64,000 nt of DNA from Pseudorhodoferax sp. Leaf267 (GCF_001422405.1 NZ_LMMV01000022.1:112620-176619); one strand, 5' to 3'. Positions 15,773-26,031 are shown, counted from the first letter of the stretch. The notes: generated by a model not told the origin, from the letters alone. Translations and numbers: made by a program.

Positions 15773-17425
15773 ATGGCCCAGGACGAACAACCACCCGGCG
15801 GCCTGCTGTCCAAGGTGGTCAAGTTCGTCCGCAACCCGACGGTGAGCTGGTCCGACCTGGACCAGCCCGAGGACAAGGAAAGCCACTACAGCAAGCAGAT
15901 GCTCAAGGAGATGATCGAGCGCAAGCGGGCGAACGATTTCGTGCGCCGCCGAGAGTTTGATCAGCTGCGCAAGCTGCGCCAGCGCAACGCGCTGGGTGCG
16001 GCCGGCGATCTGGACGCCGCTGGCCGGGTCTCGTTCTTCCAGAGCAGCCTGCCGTCCAACCAGGGCGACCGAGCCGGCACATTGAAGAAGATCGACGAGA
16101 TCGAAGCCCAGATGTCGCAGCAATGGTGGAAGGGCAAGGACCAGGGCCTGCCGCCGCCGGCGCAGACGGCCCAGGCCGTGGCCTTGAATGCCGCCCAGCA
16201 CGCCCGCCAGTACGCCACCACCGTCCACGCGGTGTTGCCCGACACCCCGATCCGCGACACCGATTTCGCGGCGACCGACATCTCGCCCATGGCGCACCTG
16301 CACGCGGGTGTCGCCGAGTCCGGCGACCTGCTTGCGGTGGACGACGACCTGACCCTGGACTGGCCCACCGGGCCGGTCCAGCCGCTGGCCGAAGAAGTCG
16401 TCGTGCACGACCCGGCGCTCGAGGAGGCGGCGATCCGCTTTGCCAACGGCGACGATGCCGGCGCAGCATCGGCGCTGCAGGCCCTGCTCGTCCCCGGTGC
16501 GCACACCCCTGCGCAGGACGGCATCTGGATGGCGCTGTTCGACCTGTACCGCGCCACGGACCAGCGCACCCGCTTCGACGCAGCGGCTGCCGATTTCGTG
16601 GCCCAGGCCGGCCGTGCCGCGCCGGCGTGGTCGCCGGCAGGCCAGCGCGAAGGCGCCCCCATCGCCAAGGCGCCGCATTGGGTCAGCCCCGGCGTGCTGG
16701 GCGTGGCCGAGGTGCTCAAGCTGCAGTCCCTGGTCGATGCGCGCAAGTCCGGCCAGCATCTGCTCGACTGGTCGCCGCTGGGCGCCATCGACGATGAGGC
16801 CCTGGCGCCGCTGGCGGCCCTGTTCACGGCCTGGACCTTGCAGCCGCTGGCCCTTCGCATGCAGGGCGGCGGGCGCCTGGACGGGCTGCTGCGCAGCCGC
16901 ACCGTCTCGGGTGAGCGGGCTGCATCGGTGCATTGGTGGCGGTTGCGCATGGAGTGGCTGCGCCTGATGCGCCGGCCCGACGAATTCGATCTGGTGGCGC
17001 TGGACTACTGCATCACCTACGAGGTGTCGCCACCGGCGTGGCGCGATGCGGCCTGCGACGCCACCGCGGCAGACGCCGCGGCGCTCGCGGCGGATTTCAG
17101 CCGCACCGATTCCGGCCTGTCCACCATCCCCGATGGCGTGCTGGCGGGGCCGCCCGCGGCCGGCGTGCTGTCCGGCGTCATCACCGGCGATGCGACGGAT
17201 CTGCTTGCGAGCTTCGACATGGCGGCGCCAGGCGATGTGGTCGTCGACTGCACACCGCTCGTGCGCATCGATTTCGCGGCCACCGGCTCCGTGCTGAACT
17301 GGGCCGTCGCGCAGCAGACCGCGGGCCGGCAGGTCCGCTTCACGGGCCTGCACCGGCTCGTGGCTGCCTTCTTCAACCTGATCGGCGTGGGCGAACACGC
17401 CACGATCCTGTCGCGCCGCAGCTGA
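15773..17425 (+). CDS. Unrecognised 550-residue cytoplasmic protein with C-terminal STAS-like domain
   Basis: Known only in part. The N-terminal 100 residues are charged ([20 protein letters not shown]), the middle (about 200-330) looks helical and repeat-like, as in TPR-type scaffolds ([17 protein letters not shown]), and the last 100 residues resemble a STAS/MlaB-like fold ending [20 protein letters not shown]. There is no signal peptide or membrane segment. STAS domains act in anti-sigma systems or lipid transport, but the conserved regulatory serine is not evident. It lies 79 bases after dksA and just before hslVU. The ATG at 15773 was chosen by protein-like composition; no good SD is visible. 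Confidence 0.75.
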   Translation: MAQDEQPPGGLLSKVVKFVRNPTVSWSDLDQPEDKESHYSKQMLKEMIERKRANDFVRRREFDQLRKLRQRNALGAAGDLDAAGRVSFFQSSLPSNQGDRAGTLKKIDEIEAQMSQQWWKGKDQGLPPPAQTAQAVALNAAQHARQYATTVHAVLPDTPIRDTDFAATDISPMAHLHAGVAESGDLLAVDDDLTLDWPTGPVQPLAEEVVVHDPALEEAAIRFANGDDAGAASALQALLVPGAHTPAQDGIWMALFDLYRATDQRTRFDAAAADFVAQAGRAAPAWSPAGQREGAPIAKAPHWVSPGVLGVAEVLKLQSLVDARKSGQHLLDWSPLGAIDDEALAPLAALFTAWTLQPLALRMQGGGRLDGLLRSRTVSGERAASVHWWRLRMEWLRLMRRPDEFDLVALDYCITYEVSPPAWRDAACDATAADAAALAADFSRTDSGLSTIPDGVLAGPPAAGVLSGVITGDATDLLASFDMAAPGDVVVDCTPLVRIDFAATGSVLNWAVAQQTAGRQVRFTGLHRLVAAFFNLIGVGEHATILSRRS

Positions 17426-17432
17426 CCCAGGC

Positions 17433-17449
17433 GCGCCGCCTTTCGGCGC
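17433..17449 (+). terminator. Hairpin after the STAS-domain gene
   Basis: GCGCCG-CCTTT-CGGCGC, a perfect 6-base stem 8 bases after the stop at 17425. There is no run of T, so at best it is a weak or Rho-assisted terminator separating that gene from hslV. Confidence 0.35.
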
Positions 17450-17457
17450 ACCCGCTG

Positions 17458-17483
17458 CTTGCATTTCCGGCTTTCAACCCAAG
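17458..17483 (+). promoter_or_regulatory. Possible heat-shock (sigma-32 type) promoter of hslVU
   Basis: CTTGCA (17458-17463), 14-base spacer, CCCAAG (17478-17483), against the sigma-32 pattern CTTGAA and CCCCAT. The -10 part ends 10 bases before the hslV ATG. HslVU is a heat-shock protease in E. coli, which makes this reading plausible; the match is imperfect. Confidence 0.3.
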
Positions 17484-17493
17484 TTCATTCCTT

Positions 17494-18039
17494 ATGGAGC
17501 AATTTCACGGCACGACCATCGTCAGCGTGCGCCGCAACACGCCACAAGGCGTGCAGGTCGCCATCGGCGGCGACGGCCAGGTCACATTGGGCAACATCGT
17601 CATCAAGGGCTCGGCGCGCAAGGTGCGCAAGCTGCACCACGGCAAGGTGCTGGCCGGCTTCGCCGGGGCCACGGCCGACGCCTTCACCCTGTTCGAACGG
17701 TTCGAGGCCAAGCTCGAAAAGCACCAGGGCCACCTGGTGCGCGCGGCCATCGAGCTGACCAAGGACTGGCGCACCGACCGCGTGCTGCGCCGGCTCGAGG
17801 CCATGCTGGCCGTGGCCGACCACGAGGCGTCCCTCATCATCACCGGCAACGGCGACGTGCTCGAGCCCGAGCGGGGGATCGTGGCCATCGGCTCCGGCGG
17901 TGCCTATGCGCAGTCGGCCGCCATCGCGTTGCTGGACAACACCGAGCTCTCGGCCGAGGACATCGTGCGCAAGTCGCTCGAGATCGCCGGCGAGGTCTGC
18001 ATCTACACGAACATGCACCACACGATCGAGGTGCTCTGA
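17494..18039 (+). CDS. hslV: ATP-dependent protease, peptidase subunit HslV
   Basis: Proteasome-like threonine peptidase, 181 residues. The short propeptide MEQFHG is removed to expose Thr7 as nucleophile (TTIVSVRR). [20 protein letters not shown] and the C-terminal MHHTIEVL are family hallmarks. Two stacked hexamers form the proteolytic chamber of the HslVU complex, fed by HslU from the gene 2 bases downstream. The start is fixed by the conserved propeptide. Upstream lies a possible sigma-32 promoter. Confidence 0.96.
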   Translation: MEQFHGTTIVSVRRNTPQGVQVAIGGDGQVTLGNIVIKGSARKVRKLHHGKVLAGFAGATADAFTLFERFEAKLEKHQGHLVRAAIELTKDWRTDRVLRRLEAMLAVADHEASLIITGNGDVLEPERGIVAIGSGGAYAQSAAIALLDNTELSAEDIVRKSLEIAGEVCIYTNMHHTIEVL

Positions 18040-18041
18040 AC

Positions 18042-19403
18042 ATGTCATCGATGACCCCCCAGGAGATCGTCTCCGAGCTCGACAGGCACATCGTCGGCCA
18101 GCAACAGGCCAAGCGCGCCGTGGCCATCGCGCTGCGCAACCGCTGGCGCCGCCAGCAGGTCGAGGAGAAGCTGCGCGTGGAGATCACGCCCAAGAACATC
18201 CTCATGATCGGCCCGACCGGCGTCGGCAAGACCGAGATCGCGCGCCGGCTGGCGCGGCTGGCCGATGCGCCGTTCATCAAGGTCGAGGCCACCAAGTTCA
18301 CCGAGGTCGGCTATGTCGGCAAGGACGTGGATTCCATCATCCGCGACCTGGTCGACGTGGCCGTCAAGCAGACGCGCGAGCAGGCCACGCACAAGGTGCG
18401 CATGCGCGCCGAGGACGCCGCCGAAGACCGCGTGCTGGACATCCTGCTGCCGCAGGCGCGCGTGCCCGCCACCGAGGCCTCCTTCGGCTTCACGGCCAGC
18501 AGCGCGCCCGCCGCGCCGCCGGCCGACAGCACGGCGCGCCAGGCCTTTCGCAAGAAGCTGCGCGAGCACCAGTTGGACGACAAGGAAATCGAGATCGACG
18601 TGGCCGATACCAAGCAGCCGCTCGAAATCATGGGCCCGCCCGGCATGGAAGAGATGACCGAGCAGCTGCGCGGCATGTTCAGCCAGATGGGCCAGCAGCG
18701 CCGCAAGACGCGCAAGCTGCGCATCGCCGAGGCCATGAAGCTGCTGATCGAGGAAGAGGCCGCCAAGCTCGTCAACGAGGAAGAGATCAAGACGCTGGCG
18801 GTGCACAACGCCGAGCAGAACGGCATCGTCTTCATCGACGAGATCGACAAGGTCACCTCGCGCAGCGAAAGCAGCGGGGCCGAGGTCTCCCGCCAGGGCG
18901 TGCAGCGTGATCTGTTGCCGCTGGTCGAAGGCACGGCGGTCACCACCAAGTACGGCGTGGTACGTACCGACCACATCCTGTTCATCGCCTCGGGCGCGTT
19001 CCACCTCTCCAAGCCCAGCGACCTGATTCCCGAACTGCAGGGCCGCTTTCCGATCCGCGTGGAGCTGCAGTCGCTGTCGGTGCAGGACTTCGAGGCCATC
19101 CTCACGCAGACCCATGCCTCGCTGGTGCGCCAGTACCAGGCGCTGCTGGCCACCGAGAACGTCACGGTCGAATTCCGGCCGGACGGCGTGACACGATTGG
19201 CCCACATTGCGTACGACGTGAACGAACGCACGGAGAACATCGGCGCGCGCCGCCTGTCGACGGTCATGGAGCGGCTGCTCGACGAAGTCAGCTTCGAGGC
19301 CACCAAGCTGGAAGGCCAGACCGTGGTCGTGGATGCGGCCTATGTCGACAGCCGGCTGGCCGAGCTCAGCCGCAACGAAGATCTGTCGCGCTACATCCTC
19401 TGA
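18042..19403 (+). CDS. hslU: ATP-dependent protease, ATPase subunit HslU
   Basis: AAA+ unfoldase of 453 residues that caps HslV and threads substrates into it. Walker A is GPTGVGKT at 57-64; Walker B is IVFIDEIDK near 263; GYVGKDVDS is the pore-loop region. The I domain (about 110-240) is present. The C-terminal SRYIL tail matches the segment that inserts between HslV subunits to activate them. Gap to hslV is 2 bases; a hairpin follows the stop. Full length, nothing unusual. Confidence 0.97.
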   Translation: MSSMTPQEIVSELDRHIVGQQQAKRAVAIALRNRWRRQQVEEKLRVEITPKNILMIGPTGVGKTEIARRLARLADAPFIKVEATKFTEVGYVGKDVDSIIRDLVDVAVKQTREQATHKVRMRAEDAAEDRVLDILLPQARVPATEASFGFTASSAPAAPPADSTARQAFRKKLREHQLDDKEIEIDVADTKQPLEIMGPPGMEEMTEQLRGMFSQMGQQRRKTRKLRIAEAMKLLIEEEAAKLVNEEEIKTLAVHNAEQNGIVFIDEIDKVTSRSESSGAEVSRQGVQRDLLPLVEGTAVTTKYGVVRTDHILFIASGAFHLSKPSDLIPELQGRFPIRVELQSLSVQDFEAILTQTHASLVRQYQALLATENVTVEFRPDGVTRLAHIAYDVNERTENIGARRLSTVMERLLDEVSFEATKLEGQTVVVDAAYVDSRLAELSRNEDLSRYIL

Positions 19404-19414
19404 ACCCGTTCCAG

Positions 19415-19437
19415 GCCGGCCCAGGCGCAGGGCCGGC
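19415..19437 (+). terminator. Hairpin terminator candidate after hslU
   Basis: GCCGGCCC-AGGCGCA-GGGCCGGC, a perfect 8-base stem 11 bases after the hslU stop, followed by TTCGGCATTT, a modest T-rich tail. It separates hslVU from the dcw cluster. Confidence 0.5.
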
Positions 19438-19482
19438 TTCGGCATTTCTCACTCGCTGCATGCACTTGCAGCGCTAAGTGCT

Positions 19483-19537
19483 TCATTTGAAATGACTTTT
19501 CCTCGTCTTGCGGGTCGTAAGTCGAGGCTAAGTCATT
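19483..19537. repeat. Long interrupted inverted repeat between hslU and mraZ
   Basis: AATGACTT (19491-19498) and CCTCG (19501-19505) pair with CGAGG (19523-19527) and AAGTCATT (19530-19537); CTT/AAG (19507-19509 with 19519-19521) extend the stem inward. A second palindrome, TCATTT-G-AAATGA (19483-19495), overlaps its left edge. The area is clearly richer in A and T than its surroundings. In addition, 19471-19490 and 19525-19544 match at 15 of 20 positions as a direct repeat. It lies just upstream of the mra promoter and could be a regulator site or an RNA fold. Confidence 0.45.
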
Positions 19538-19569
19538 GATTTGATTACAAAAAAGACCTGCAGCCGGGC

Positions 19570-19597
19570 TTGTGGACCGGATGTTTGGTGCTACAGT
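19570..19597 (+). promoter_or_regulatory. Candidate promoter of the mraZ-ftsZ cluster
   Basis: TTGTGG (19570-19575), 16-base spacer, TACAGT (19592-19597). The first MraZ box overlaps the -10 hexamer, which is the arrangement expected for autorepression by MraZ. Confidence 0.45.
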
Positions 19598-19634
19598 GGG
19601 AAAAAGTGCAATTAAGTGGGAATCAGGGGCTCGC
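19595..19634 (+). promoter_or_regulatory. MraZ operator: 10-bp tandem boxes
   Basis: Units of exactly 10 bases: AGTGGGAAAA, AGTGCAATTA, AGTGGGAATC and the weaker AGGGGCTCGC. E. coli MraZ binds TGGG-containing boxes at 10-base spacing upstream of its own gene; two units here carry GTGGG intact, one GTGCA, one GGGG. Placement from the -10 box to 38 bases before the mraZ start suits repression of the cluster. Confidence 0.7.
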
Positions 19635-19671
19635 CGAGCCCTTTTGTCCATGGCACTGACCAAGGTGGTGT

Positions 19672-20109
19672 GTGGTGTTTCAAGGGCCTTCGTCGCTCAG
19701 TCTGGATGCAAAGGGTCGCCTGTCGGTGCCGACCCGGCATCGTGACGTCCTGAGCAAGGAAGAAGCCGGGCAGGGCGCGCTGACCATCACCAAGCACCCG
19801 CACGGCTGCCTCATGGTGTTCCCGCGGCCCGAATGGGACAAGTTCCGCGAGCGCATCGCGGCCCTGCCGGCGTCGGCACAGTGGTGGAAGCGCATCTTTC
19901 TTGGCAACGCCATGGATGTGGAAATGGATGCCGCCGGCCGCGTGCTGGTCGCGCCGGAGTTGCGCGAAGCGGTCGGCATCGGCAAAGACGCCATTCTGCT
20001 CGGGATGGGCAACTATTTCGAGCTCTGGGACAAGGCCACCTACCAGGCCAAGGAAGCCGAGGCGATGAACGCGCCGACGCCCGAGGCTTTCGAGGACTTC
20101 TCTTTCTGA
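19672..20109 (+). CDS. mraZ: Transcriptional regulator MraZ
   Basis: A 145-residue protein of two AbrB-like swapped-hairpin domains, each with its DAKGR/DAAGR motif ([15 protein letters not shown] near 10; [15 protein letters not shown] near 85). It forms a ring that binds repeated TGGG boxes and represses the division and cell wall cluster; such boxes lie just upstream. Start codons GTG at 19672 and 19675 are adjacent; the second would give the usual family start (M)FQG. It is the first gene of a run of closely packed genes reaching ftsZ. Confidence 0.95.
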   Translation: MVFQGPSSLSLDAKGRLSVPTRHRDVLSKEEAGQGALTITKHPHGCLMVFPRPEWDKFRERIAALPASAQWWKRIFLGNAMDVEMDAAGRVLVAPELREAVGIGKDAILLGMGNYFELWDKATYQAKEAEAMNAPTPEAFEDFSF

Positions 20110-20119
20110 AGGCGGCGCG

Positions 20120-21079
20120 GTGGAAACGTCCTGGACACACACCACCGTCTTGTTGAACGAAGCTGTCGACGCTCTTTTCAACCAGACTGCACCGGATGCC
20201 GCCGGCGGGGCAGCCGCGCGCTGCTTCGTGGACGCGACCTTCGGGCGCGGTGGCCACAGCCGGTTGCTGCTGTCGCGTCTGGCGCCGCAAGACCGTTTGA
20301 TCGCATTCGACCGCGACCTTGAGGCCGTTGCCGCCGCGGCGCAGATCGACGACCCGCGTTTTTCGATCCGGCACCAGGCCTTCCATGCGCTGGGCGAGCT
20401 GCCGGCGGCCAGCGTGGCCGGCGTGCTGATGGACATCGGCGTGAGCTCCCCGCAGATCGACGACGCGGCGCGGGGCTTCAGCTTCCGGCAGGACGGCCCC
20501 CTGGACATGCGCATGGACACCACCCGCGGCCAGAGCGTCGCCGAGTGGCTGGCCGGCGCCGAACAACACACCATTGCGGAGGTGATTCGTGACTATGGCG
20601 AAGAACGGTTTGCTCTTCCGATTGCAAAGGCGATTGTTGCTCGCCGACAGGAACGGGGCCCAGTTTCAACCACCGCCGAGCTGGCCCAGCTCGTGGCTGG
20701 CGCGGTCAAAACCCGCGAGCCGGGCAAGGACCCTGCAACGCGCACATTTCAGGCTTTTCGGATTTTCATCAACGCCGAGCTTGAGGAGCTGCAACAGGCG
20801 CTGAACGCCAGCCTGCAGGTGCTGCAGCCCGGCGGCCGCCTGGTGGTGATCAGCTTCCATTCGCTGGAAGACCGCATCGTCAAGCAGTTCATCGCCCGCC
20901 ATGCGCGCGAGGTGGTGGACCGGCGTGCGCCCGGCTGGATGCTGGGCCATTCCACCGCGCTGCCGCTGGTCGCGCTGGGCCGTGTCAAGCCAGGCGCCGA
21001 AGAGGTCGCCGCCAACCCGCGCGCGCGCAGCGCCGTGATGCGCGTGGCCGAGCGCACCAGCGCTGAGGTGTTGGCATGA
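20120..21079 (+). CDS. rsmH: 16S rRNA (cytosine1402-N4)-methyltransferase RsmH
   Basis: A 319-residue SAM-dependent methyltransferase (formerly MraW) acting on C1402 of 16S rRNA. Family landmarks are [13 protein letters not shown] at the start, [12 protein letters not shown] (SAM site, near 38), [12 protein letters not shown] and [13 protein letters not shown] near 250. The start is GTG at 20120, 10 bases after mraZ, chosen because the family start motif follows at once. It overlaps ftsL by 4 bases (ATGA). Length is normal. Confidence 0.96.
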   Translation: METSWTHTTVLLNEAVDALFNQTAPDAAGGAAARCFVDATFGRGGHSRLLLSRLAPQDRLIAFDRDLEAVAAAAQIDDPRFSIRHQAFHALGELPAASVAGVLMDIGVSSPQIDDAARGFSFRQDGPLDMRMDTTRGQSVAEWLAGAEQHTIAEVIRDYGEERFALPIAKAIVARRQERGPVSTTAELAQLVAGAVKTREPGKDPATRTFQAFRIFINAELEELQQALNASLQVLQPGGRLVVISFHSLEDRIVKQFIARHAREVVDRRAPGWMLGHSTALPLVALGRVKPGAEEVAANPRARSAVMRVAERTSAEVLA

Positions 21080-21408
21080 CGCGGCTCAACCTCGTGCTGC
21101 TGGTGGCTGTGATCGCCAGCGCCCTGTACCTCGTGCGCACGCAATACGAATCGCGCAGCCTGTTCATCGAGCTGGACCGCGCGACTGCGCTGGCGCACAA
21201 GCTGGACGTGGAGTTCGACCGGCTGCAGGTCGAGCGCCGTGCCCAGGCCACGCCGCTGCGCGTGGAGAAGCTGGCCAAGGAGCAACTGAAGATGCGCACC
21301 GCCACGCCGGCCATCACGCAATACGTCAACGCCACCACGGGCGCGGCCATCGCCATGCCGGCGGCGCTGCCGGCGTCCGCGCCCACAGCAGCAGGAGCTC
21401 GAAGATGA
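21076..21408 (+). CDS. ftsL: Cell division protein FtsL
   Basis: A 110-residue bitopic inner-membrane protein: one helix (about 5-20) then a periplasmic leucine-zipper-like coiled coil (about 28-60, [20 protein letters not shown]). It forms a complex with FtsB and FtsQ that activates FtsWI septal synthesis. Sequence conservation is low in this family, so position between rsmH and ftsI is decisive. The Ala/Pro-rich tail is dispensable-looking. It overlaps both neighbours by 4 bases. Confidence 0.92.
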   Translation: MTRLNLVLLVAVIASALYLVRTQYESRSLFIELDRATALAHKLDVEFDRLQVERRAQATPLRVEKLAKEQLKMRTATPAITQYVNATTGAAIAMPAALPASAPTAAGARR

Positions 21409-23150
21409 GCCATGGCAACAGCCGCAGCGTGCGCTACACGTCCAGCCCCTTGCTCGCCAGCAAGACGCCGGTGTGGCGCAGCAAATTCATCGTCGCCGCG
21501 CTGGCGCTGGGCTTCGTCGGCCTGACGGCACGCGCGGCCTACATCCAGGTCGTGGCCAACGACTTCTTCCAGCGCCAGGGCAAGGTGCGCTTCATGCGCA
21601 CGCTGGAGCTGCCGGCCAACCGCGGCCGCGTGCTGGACCGCAATGGCCTGATCCTGGCCTCCAGCGTCGTGGCGGCCAGCATCTGGGCGATTCCGGAAGA
21701 CGTGGACCGCGACCCCGCCAAGCTGCGTCAGCTGGCCAAGCTGCTGGAGATGCCGCTGGCCGAGCTGAACAAGAAGCTGGAGGACGAGGACAAGACCTTC
21801 GTCTGGCTGTACCGCCAGCTCGACGAGCCCGTGGCCCAGCAGGTGGCGGCGCTCAAGATCAAGGGCATCTACCAGCGCAAGGAATACAAGCGCCAGTACC
21901 CCGAGGGCGAGGCGGCTGCGCACGTGGTCGGCTTCACCAACGTCGAGGACCATGGCCAGGAAGGCGTGGAGCTCGCATTCCAGTCCGAACTGGCGGGCAA
22001 GGTCGGTTCGCGCCGCGTGCTCAAGGACCGGCTGGGCAACGTGGTCGAGGACATCGGCGACCAGGTGCCGCCTGTGGACGGCCGCGACATCCAGCTGTCC
22101 ATCGACAGCAAGGTGCAGTTCTTCGCGTACCAGAAGCTGCGCGACGCCGTGGCGCAGCACAAGGCCAAGGCCGGCAGCGTGGTGGTGCTCGACGCCGTGA
22201 CCGGCGAAGTGCTGGCGCTGGCCAACTACCCGAGCTACGTGCCCGACAAGCGCCGCAACCTGTCGGGCGAGCAGCTGCGCAACCGTGCCATCACCGACAC
22301 CTTCGAGCCCGGCTCGACCATGAAGCCGATCACGGTCGCCATGGCGCTGGAGGCGCGCCGGGTCACGCCGCAGACCCTGGTCGAGACCGGCCCGGGCCGC
22401 TTCCAGCTGGGCGGCTTCACGATCAGCGACACGCACAACTACGGCACGCTGACGGTGGAAGGCGTGATCCAGAAATCGTCCAACGTGGGCGCACTCAAGA
22501 TCGCGCAAAAGATGACCCCGCACGAGATGTGGGACACCTACACCGCGCTGGGCTACGGCCAGAAGCCGCAGATCCAGTTCCCCGGCGCCGTCACGGGCCG
22601 GCTGCGCCCCTGGAAGAACTGGAAGCCGGTCGAGCAGGCCACCATGTCCTACGGCTACGGCCTGTCGGCCTCGCTGTTCCAGATGGTGCAGTCGTACACG
22701 GCTTTCGCGCACGACGGCTCCATCATCCCGGTGACCATGCAAAAGAGCAGCGAGCCCGCTGTGGGCACGCGCGTGTTCTCGCCGCAGAACGCTGCGGCCG
22801 TGCGCCACATGCTGCAGATGGCCGCCGGCCCCGGCGGCACCGGCATGAAGGCGCAGACGGTCGGCTACTCGGTCGGCGGCAAGTCGGGCACGGCGCGCAA
22901 GCAGGCCGGCAAGGGCTACGCAGCCGGCAAGTACCGTGCCTGGTTCACGGGCATGGCGCCCATCGACAAGCCGCGCATCATCGTCGGCGTGATGGTCGAC
23001 GAGCCCAGCAACGGCACTTATTACGGCGGCACCGTGGCCGCGCCCGTCTTCAGCGAAGTCGTGCAGCAGACCCTGCGCATGATGGGCGTGCAGCCCGACA
23101 TGGCCGTGCAGCCCCAGGTCGTCGCAGCCCAGGTGGACGAGTCATTCTGA
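21405..23150 (+). CDS. ftsI: Peptidoglycan DD-transpeptidase FtsI (PBP3)
   Basis: Septal class B penicillin-binding protein, 581 residues, with one N-terminal membrane anchor (about 28-45), a pedestal domain (NRGRVLDRNGLILASS near 68) and the transpeptidase domain. The three active-site motifs are present: S304-T-M-K307, S358-S-N360 and K493-S-G-T496. It makes septal cross-links with FtsW, encoded downstream. It overlaps ftsL by 4 bases and its stop shares one base with the murE ATG. Confidence 0.97.
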   Translation: MSHGNSRSVRYTSSPLLASKTPVWRSKFIVAALALGFVGLTARAAYIQVVANDFFQRQGKVRFMRTLELPANRGRVLDRNGLILASSVVAASIWAIPEDVDRDPAKLRQLAKLLEMPLAELNKKLEDEDKTFVWLYRQLDEPVAQQVAALKIKGIYQRKEYKRQYPEGEAAAHVVGFTNVEDHGQEGVELAFQSELAGKVGSRRVLKDRLGNVVEDIGDQVPPVDGRDIQLSIDSKVQFFAYQKLRDAVAQHKAKAGSVVVLDAVTGEVLALANYPSYVPDKRRNLSGEQLRNRAITDTFEPGSTMKPITVAMALEARRVTPQTLVETGPGRFQLGGFTISDTHNYGTLTVEGVIQKSSNVGALKIAQKMTPHEMWDTYTALGYGQKPQIQFPGAVTGRLRPWKNWKPVEQATMSYGYGLSASLFQMVQSYTAFAHDGSIIPVTMQKSSEPAVGTRVFSPQNAAAVRHMLQMAAGPGGTGMKAQTVGYSVGGKSGTARKQAGKGYAAGKYRAWFTGMAPIDKPRIIVGVMVDEPSNGTYYGGTVAAPVFSEVVQQTLRMMGVQPDMAVQPQVVAAQVDESF

Positions 23151-24652
23151 TGCGTGAACTGGCCTCCACCACAGAAGCGGCAGCCTGGCTGCGCGGCCGG
23201 GTCACCGGTGCGCTGCACACGGACAGCCGGCGCGTGGGCCCGGGCGATGGCTTCATCGCCTGGCCGGGCGCCGCGGTGGACGGCCGGCGCTTCGTCGGCC
23301 AGGCCCTGGAGCAGGGCGCGACGGCCTGCCTGGTCGAGCGCGTCGGCAGCGAGGCCTTCGGCTTCGACGCCGAGGGCGTGGCGGCGTTCACGGGCTTGAA
23401 GGCCGGCTCCGGCCCCATCGCCGCGGCCTATTTCGAGCAGCCCTCGCAGGCGCTGGACGTGCTGGCCGTGACCGGCACCAACGGCAAGACCTCGACGGCC
23501 TGGTGGCTGGCCCAGGCCCTGACGCAGGCGCAGCAGCAGGCCGGCACCACACCGCGCGGCTGCGCCGTGGTGGGCACCCTGGGCACGGGTGTGCCGCCCA
23601 GCGTGGTTTCCACCGGCATGACCACGCCCGACCCGGTGTTGCTGCAGGCGCGGCTTCGCGAGTTCGTGACCACCGGGCTCACGGCCTGCGCGATCGAGGC
23701 CTCGTCCATCGGCATCGCCGAGCGCCGGCTGGACGGCACGCGCATCCGCCTGGCGATCTTCACGAACTTCACTCAGGACCACCTGGACTACCACGGCAGC
23801 ATGGCGGCCTACTGGCAGGCCAAGGCCGAGCTGTTCGCCTGGCCCGGCCTGGCAGCGGCAGTGGTGAACCTGGACGACGCGCAAGGCCGCACGCTGGCCG
23901 CCGACCTGGCAGGCAAGGATCTGGATCTGTGGACCATTTCCGTCACCCGCCCCGCGCGCCTGGTGGCCGCCGACATCGCCTACGAGAACGACGGCCTGGC
24001 CTTCACGGTGCACGAGGGCGCCGCCCATGCGCGGCTGGCCACGCCGCTGATCGGCCAGTACAACGTGTCCAACCTGCTCGGCGTGATCGCCGCGCTGCGC
24101 GCGCTGGGCTTCGGCCTGGACGCCGCGGCCCAGGGCTGCGTGGGCCTGCTGCCCGTGCCCGGCCGCATGGAGCGCCTGGCGGCCCCCGGCCAGCCCATGG
24201 TGGCCATCGACTACGCCCACACGCCCGACGCGCTGGAGCAGGCCTTGCAGGCCCTGCGTCCGCTGGCCGACGAGCGTGGCGGCCGGTTGTGGTGCGTGTT
24301 CGGCTGCGGCGGCAACCGCGACGCCGGCAAGCGCCCGATGATGGCCGCCGTGGCCGAGCGCCGGGCCGACACCGTGGTCGTCACCAGCGACAACCCGCGC
24401 CACGAAGCGCCCGAGGCCATCATCGGCCAGATCGTCGCCGGCCTGGCGCGCCCGGACGCCGCCCATGTGCAGGCCGACCGCGCGCGCGCCATCGCCGAGA
24501 CCCTGGTGCAGGCCGGCCCGGCCGACGTCGTGCTGCTGGCCGGCAAGGGCCATGAAGACAGCCAGGAAATCGCCGGCGTGAAGCTGCCCTTCTCCGACCA
24601 TCAGCATGCCCAGGCCGCCCTGGCCGCGCGCGCAGCAGGGGCCGCCGCATGA
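23150..24652 (+). CDS. murE: UDP-MurNAc-L-Ala-D-Glu:meso-diaminopimelate ligase
   Basis: Adds the third residue of the stem peptide. 500 residues with three Mur-ligase domains; the ATP loop GTNGKT is at 109-114. DNPR at 414-417 is the signature of meso-DAP rather than lysine specificity, consistent with dapF in this window and a Gram-negative wall. The ATG at 23150 overlaps the ftsI stop by one base and gives the normal N-terminus. It overlaps murF by 4 bases. Confidence 0.97.
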   Translation: MRELASTTEAAAWLRGRVTGALHTDSRRVGPGDGFIAWPGAAVDGRRFVGQALEQGATACLVERVGSEAFGFDAEGVAAFTGLKAGSGPIAAAYFEQPSQALDVLAVTGTNGKTSTAWWLAQALTQAQQQAGTTPRGCAVVGTLGTGVPPSVVSTGMTTPDPVLLQARLREFVTTGLTACAIEASSIGIAERRLDGTRIRLAIFTNFTQDHLDYHGSMAAYWQAKAELFAWPGLAAAVVNLDDAQGRTLAADLAGKDLDLWTISVTRPARLVAADIAYENDGLAFTVHEGAAHARLATPLIGQYNVSNLLGVIAALRALGFGLDAAAQGCVGLLPVPGRMERLAAPGQPMVAIDYAHTPDALEQALQALRPLADERGGRLWCVFGCGGNRDAGKRPMMAAVAERRADTVVVTSDNPRHEAPEAIIGQIVAGLARPDAAHVQADRARAIAETLVQAGPADVVLLAGKGHEDSQEIAGVKLPFSDHQHAQAALAARAAGAAA

Positions 24653-26031
24653 TGATGACGCTGCAGCAAGCGCTGGCCTGGCTGCCCGGTGCCAGCCTGT
24701 TTGGCGACGGCAACACCGCCATCGCGCGCGTGCACAGCGACACGCGCACCCTGGCCGATGGCGACCTGTTCGTCGCCATCCGCGGCGAGCGCTTCGACGC
24801 CAACACCATGCTGGCCCAGGCCAAGGCCAGCGGCGCCGTGGCCGCGCTGTGCCTGCCTGGCGCCAGCGGCGGCTTCGCCAACCACGGCCTGCCCTGCATC
24901 GAAGTGGCCGACACCATCGCCGCGCTCGGCGCGCTGGCACGCGGCTGGCGCGCCCAGTTTTCCCTGCCCTTCATCGCCGTGACCGGCAGCAACGGCAAGA
25001 CCACGGTCACGCAAATGACCGCCTCCATCCTGCGCGCGCATGCCGGCGATGCCGCCTTCGCCACGCAGGGCAATCTGAACAACGACATCGGCCTGCCGCT
25101 GACGCTGCTGCGGCTGCGCGAAACGCACCGCATCGGCGTGGTCGAGCTGGGCATGAACCACCCGGGCGAGATCGCGCTGCTGGCGGCCATCGCCCAGCCC
25201 ACGGTGGCGCTGGTCAACAACGCGCAACGCGAACATATGGAATTCATGGCCACGGTCGAGGCCGTCGCACGCGAGAACGGCACGGTCATCGACGCACTGC
25301 CGCCCACCGGCCGCGTGGTGATCCCCGCCACCGACGACTTTGCGCCGCTGTGGCGCCAGCTGGCCGGCCAGCGCGAGGTGCTGCGCTTTGCGATCGGCAC
25401 CGGCGCCGAGATCACGGCCGAGGAGCCGCGCTGGGGCGAGGGCGCCTGGCAGGTCCAGGTGCGCACCCCGCAGGGCGGCTTTGAATGCCGGCTGCACATC
25501 GCGGGCCGCCACAACGTGCAGAACGCGTTGGCCGCCACGGCCGCGGCGTTGGCCGCCGGGGTGCCGCTGGCCGCCATCGCGGCCGGCCTGTCGGCCTTCG
25601 AGCCGGTCAAGGGCCGCTCGCGTGCGCTGTCGATCGCCGGCGGCATCACGCTGGTGGACGACAGCTACAACGCCAACCCCGACTCGGTGCAGGCCGCCAT
25701 CGCCGTGCTGGCCGCGCTGCCCGGCCCGCGCCTGCTGGTGCTGGGCGACATGGGCGAGGTCGGCGACGCAGGCCCGCGCTTCCATGCCGAGGTCGGCGAG
25801 CAGGCCCGCGCGGCCGGCATCGAACAGCTGTTCGCGCTCGGCGCGCAGGCGGCGCACACCGTCACGGCGTTCGGCCCCGGTGCGCGGCATTTCGCGGACG
25901 TGGGCAGCCTGATCGCCGCAGCCCGTGCGCAGCTTGCCTCGGCGGCCAGCGTGCTGGTCAAGGGCTCGCGCTTCATGAAGATGGAGCGCGTGGTCGACGC
26001 GCTGCGCGAGGAGGGCCCCCATGCTGCCTAG
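24649..26031 (+). CDS. murF: UDP-MurNAc-tripeptide:D-alanyl-D-alanine ligase
   Basis: Completes UDP-MurNAc-pentapeptide by adding the D-Ala-D-Ala dipeptide made by Ddl (gene at 32691). 460 residues; the ATP loop GSNGKT is at 113-118, then [13 protein letters not shown] and [11 protein letters not shown], all standard for MurF. It starts with three methionine codons in the first four; the first overlaps murE by 4 bases. It overlaps mraY by 11 bases. Confidence 0.97.
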   Translation: MMMTLQQALAWLPGASLFGDGNTAIARVHSDTRTLADGDLFVAIRGERFDANTMLAQAKASGAVAALCLPGASGGFANHGLPCIEVADTIAALGALARGWRAQFSLPFIAVTGSNGKTTVTQMTASILRAHAGDAAFATQGNLNNDIGLPLTLLRLRETHRIGVVELGMNHPGEIALLAAIAQPTVALVNNAQREHMEFMATVEAVARENGTVIDALPPTGRVVIPATDDFAPLWRQLAGQREVLRFAIGTGAEITAEEPRWGEGAWQVQVRTPQGGFECRLHIAGRHNVQNALAATAAALAAGVPLAAIAAGLSAFEPVKGRSRALSIAGGITLVDDSYNANPDSVQAAIAVLAALPGPRLLVLGDMGEVGDAGPRFHAEVGEQARAAGIEQLFALGAQAAHTVTAFGPGARHFADVGSLIAAARAQLASAASVLVKGSRFMKMERVVDALREEGPHAA

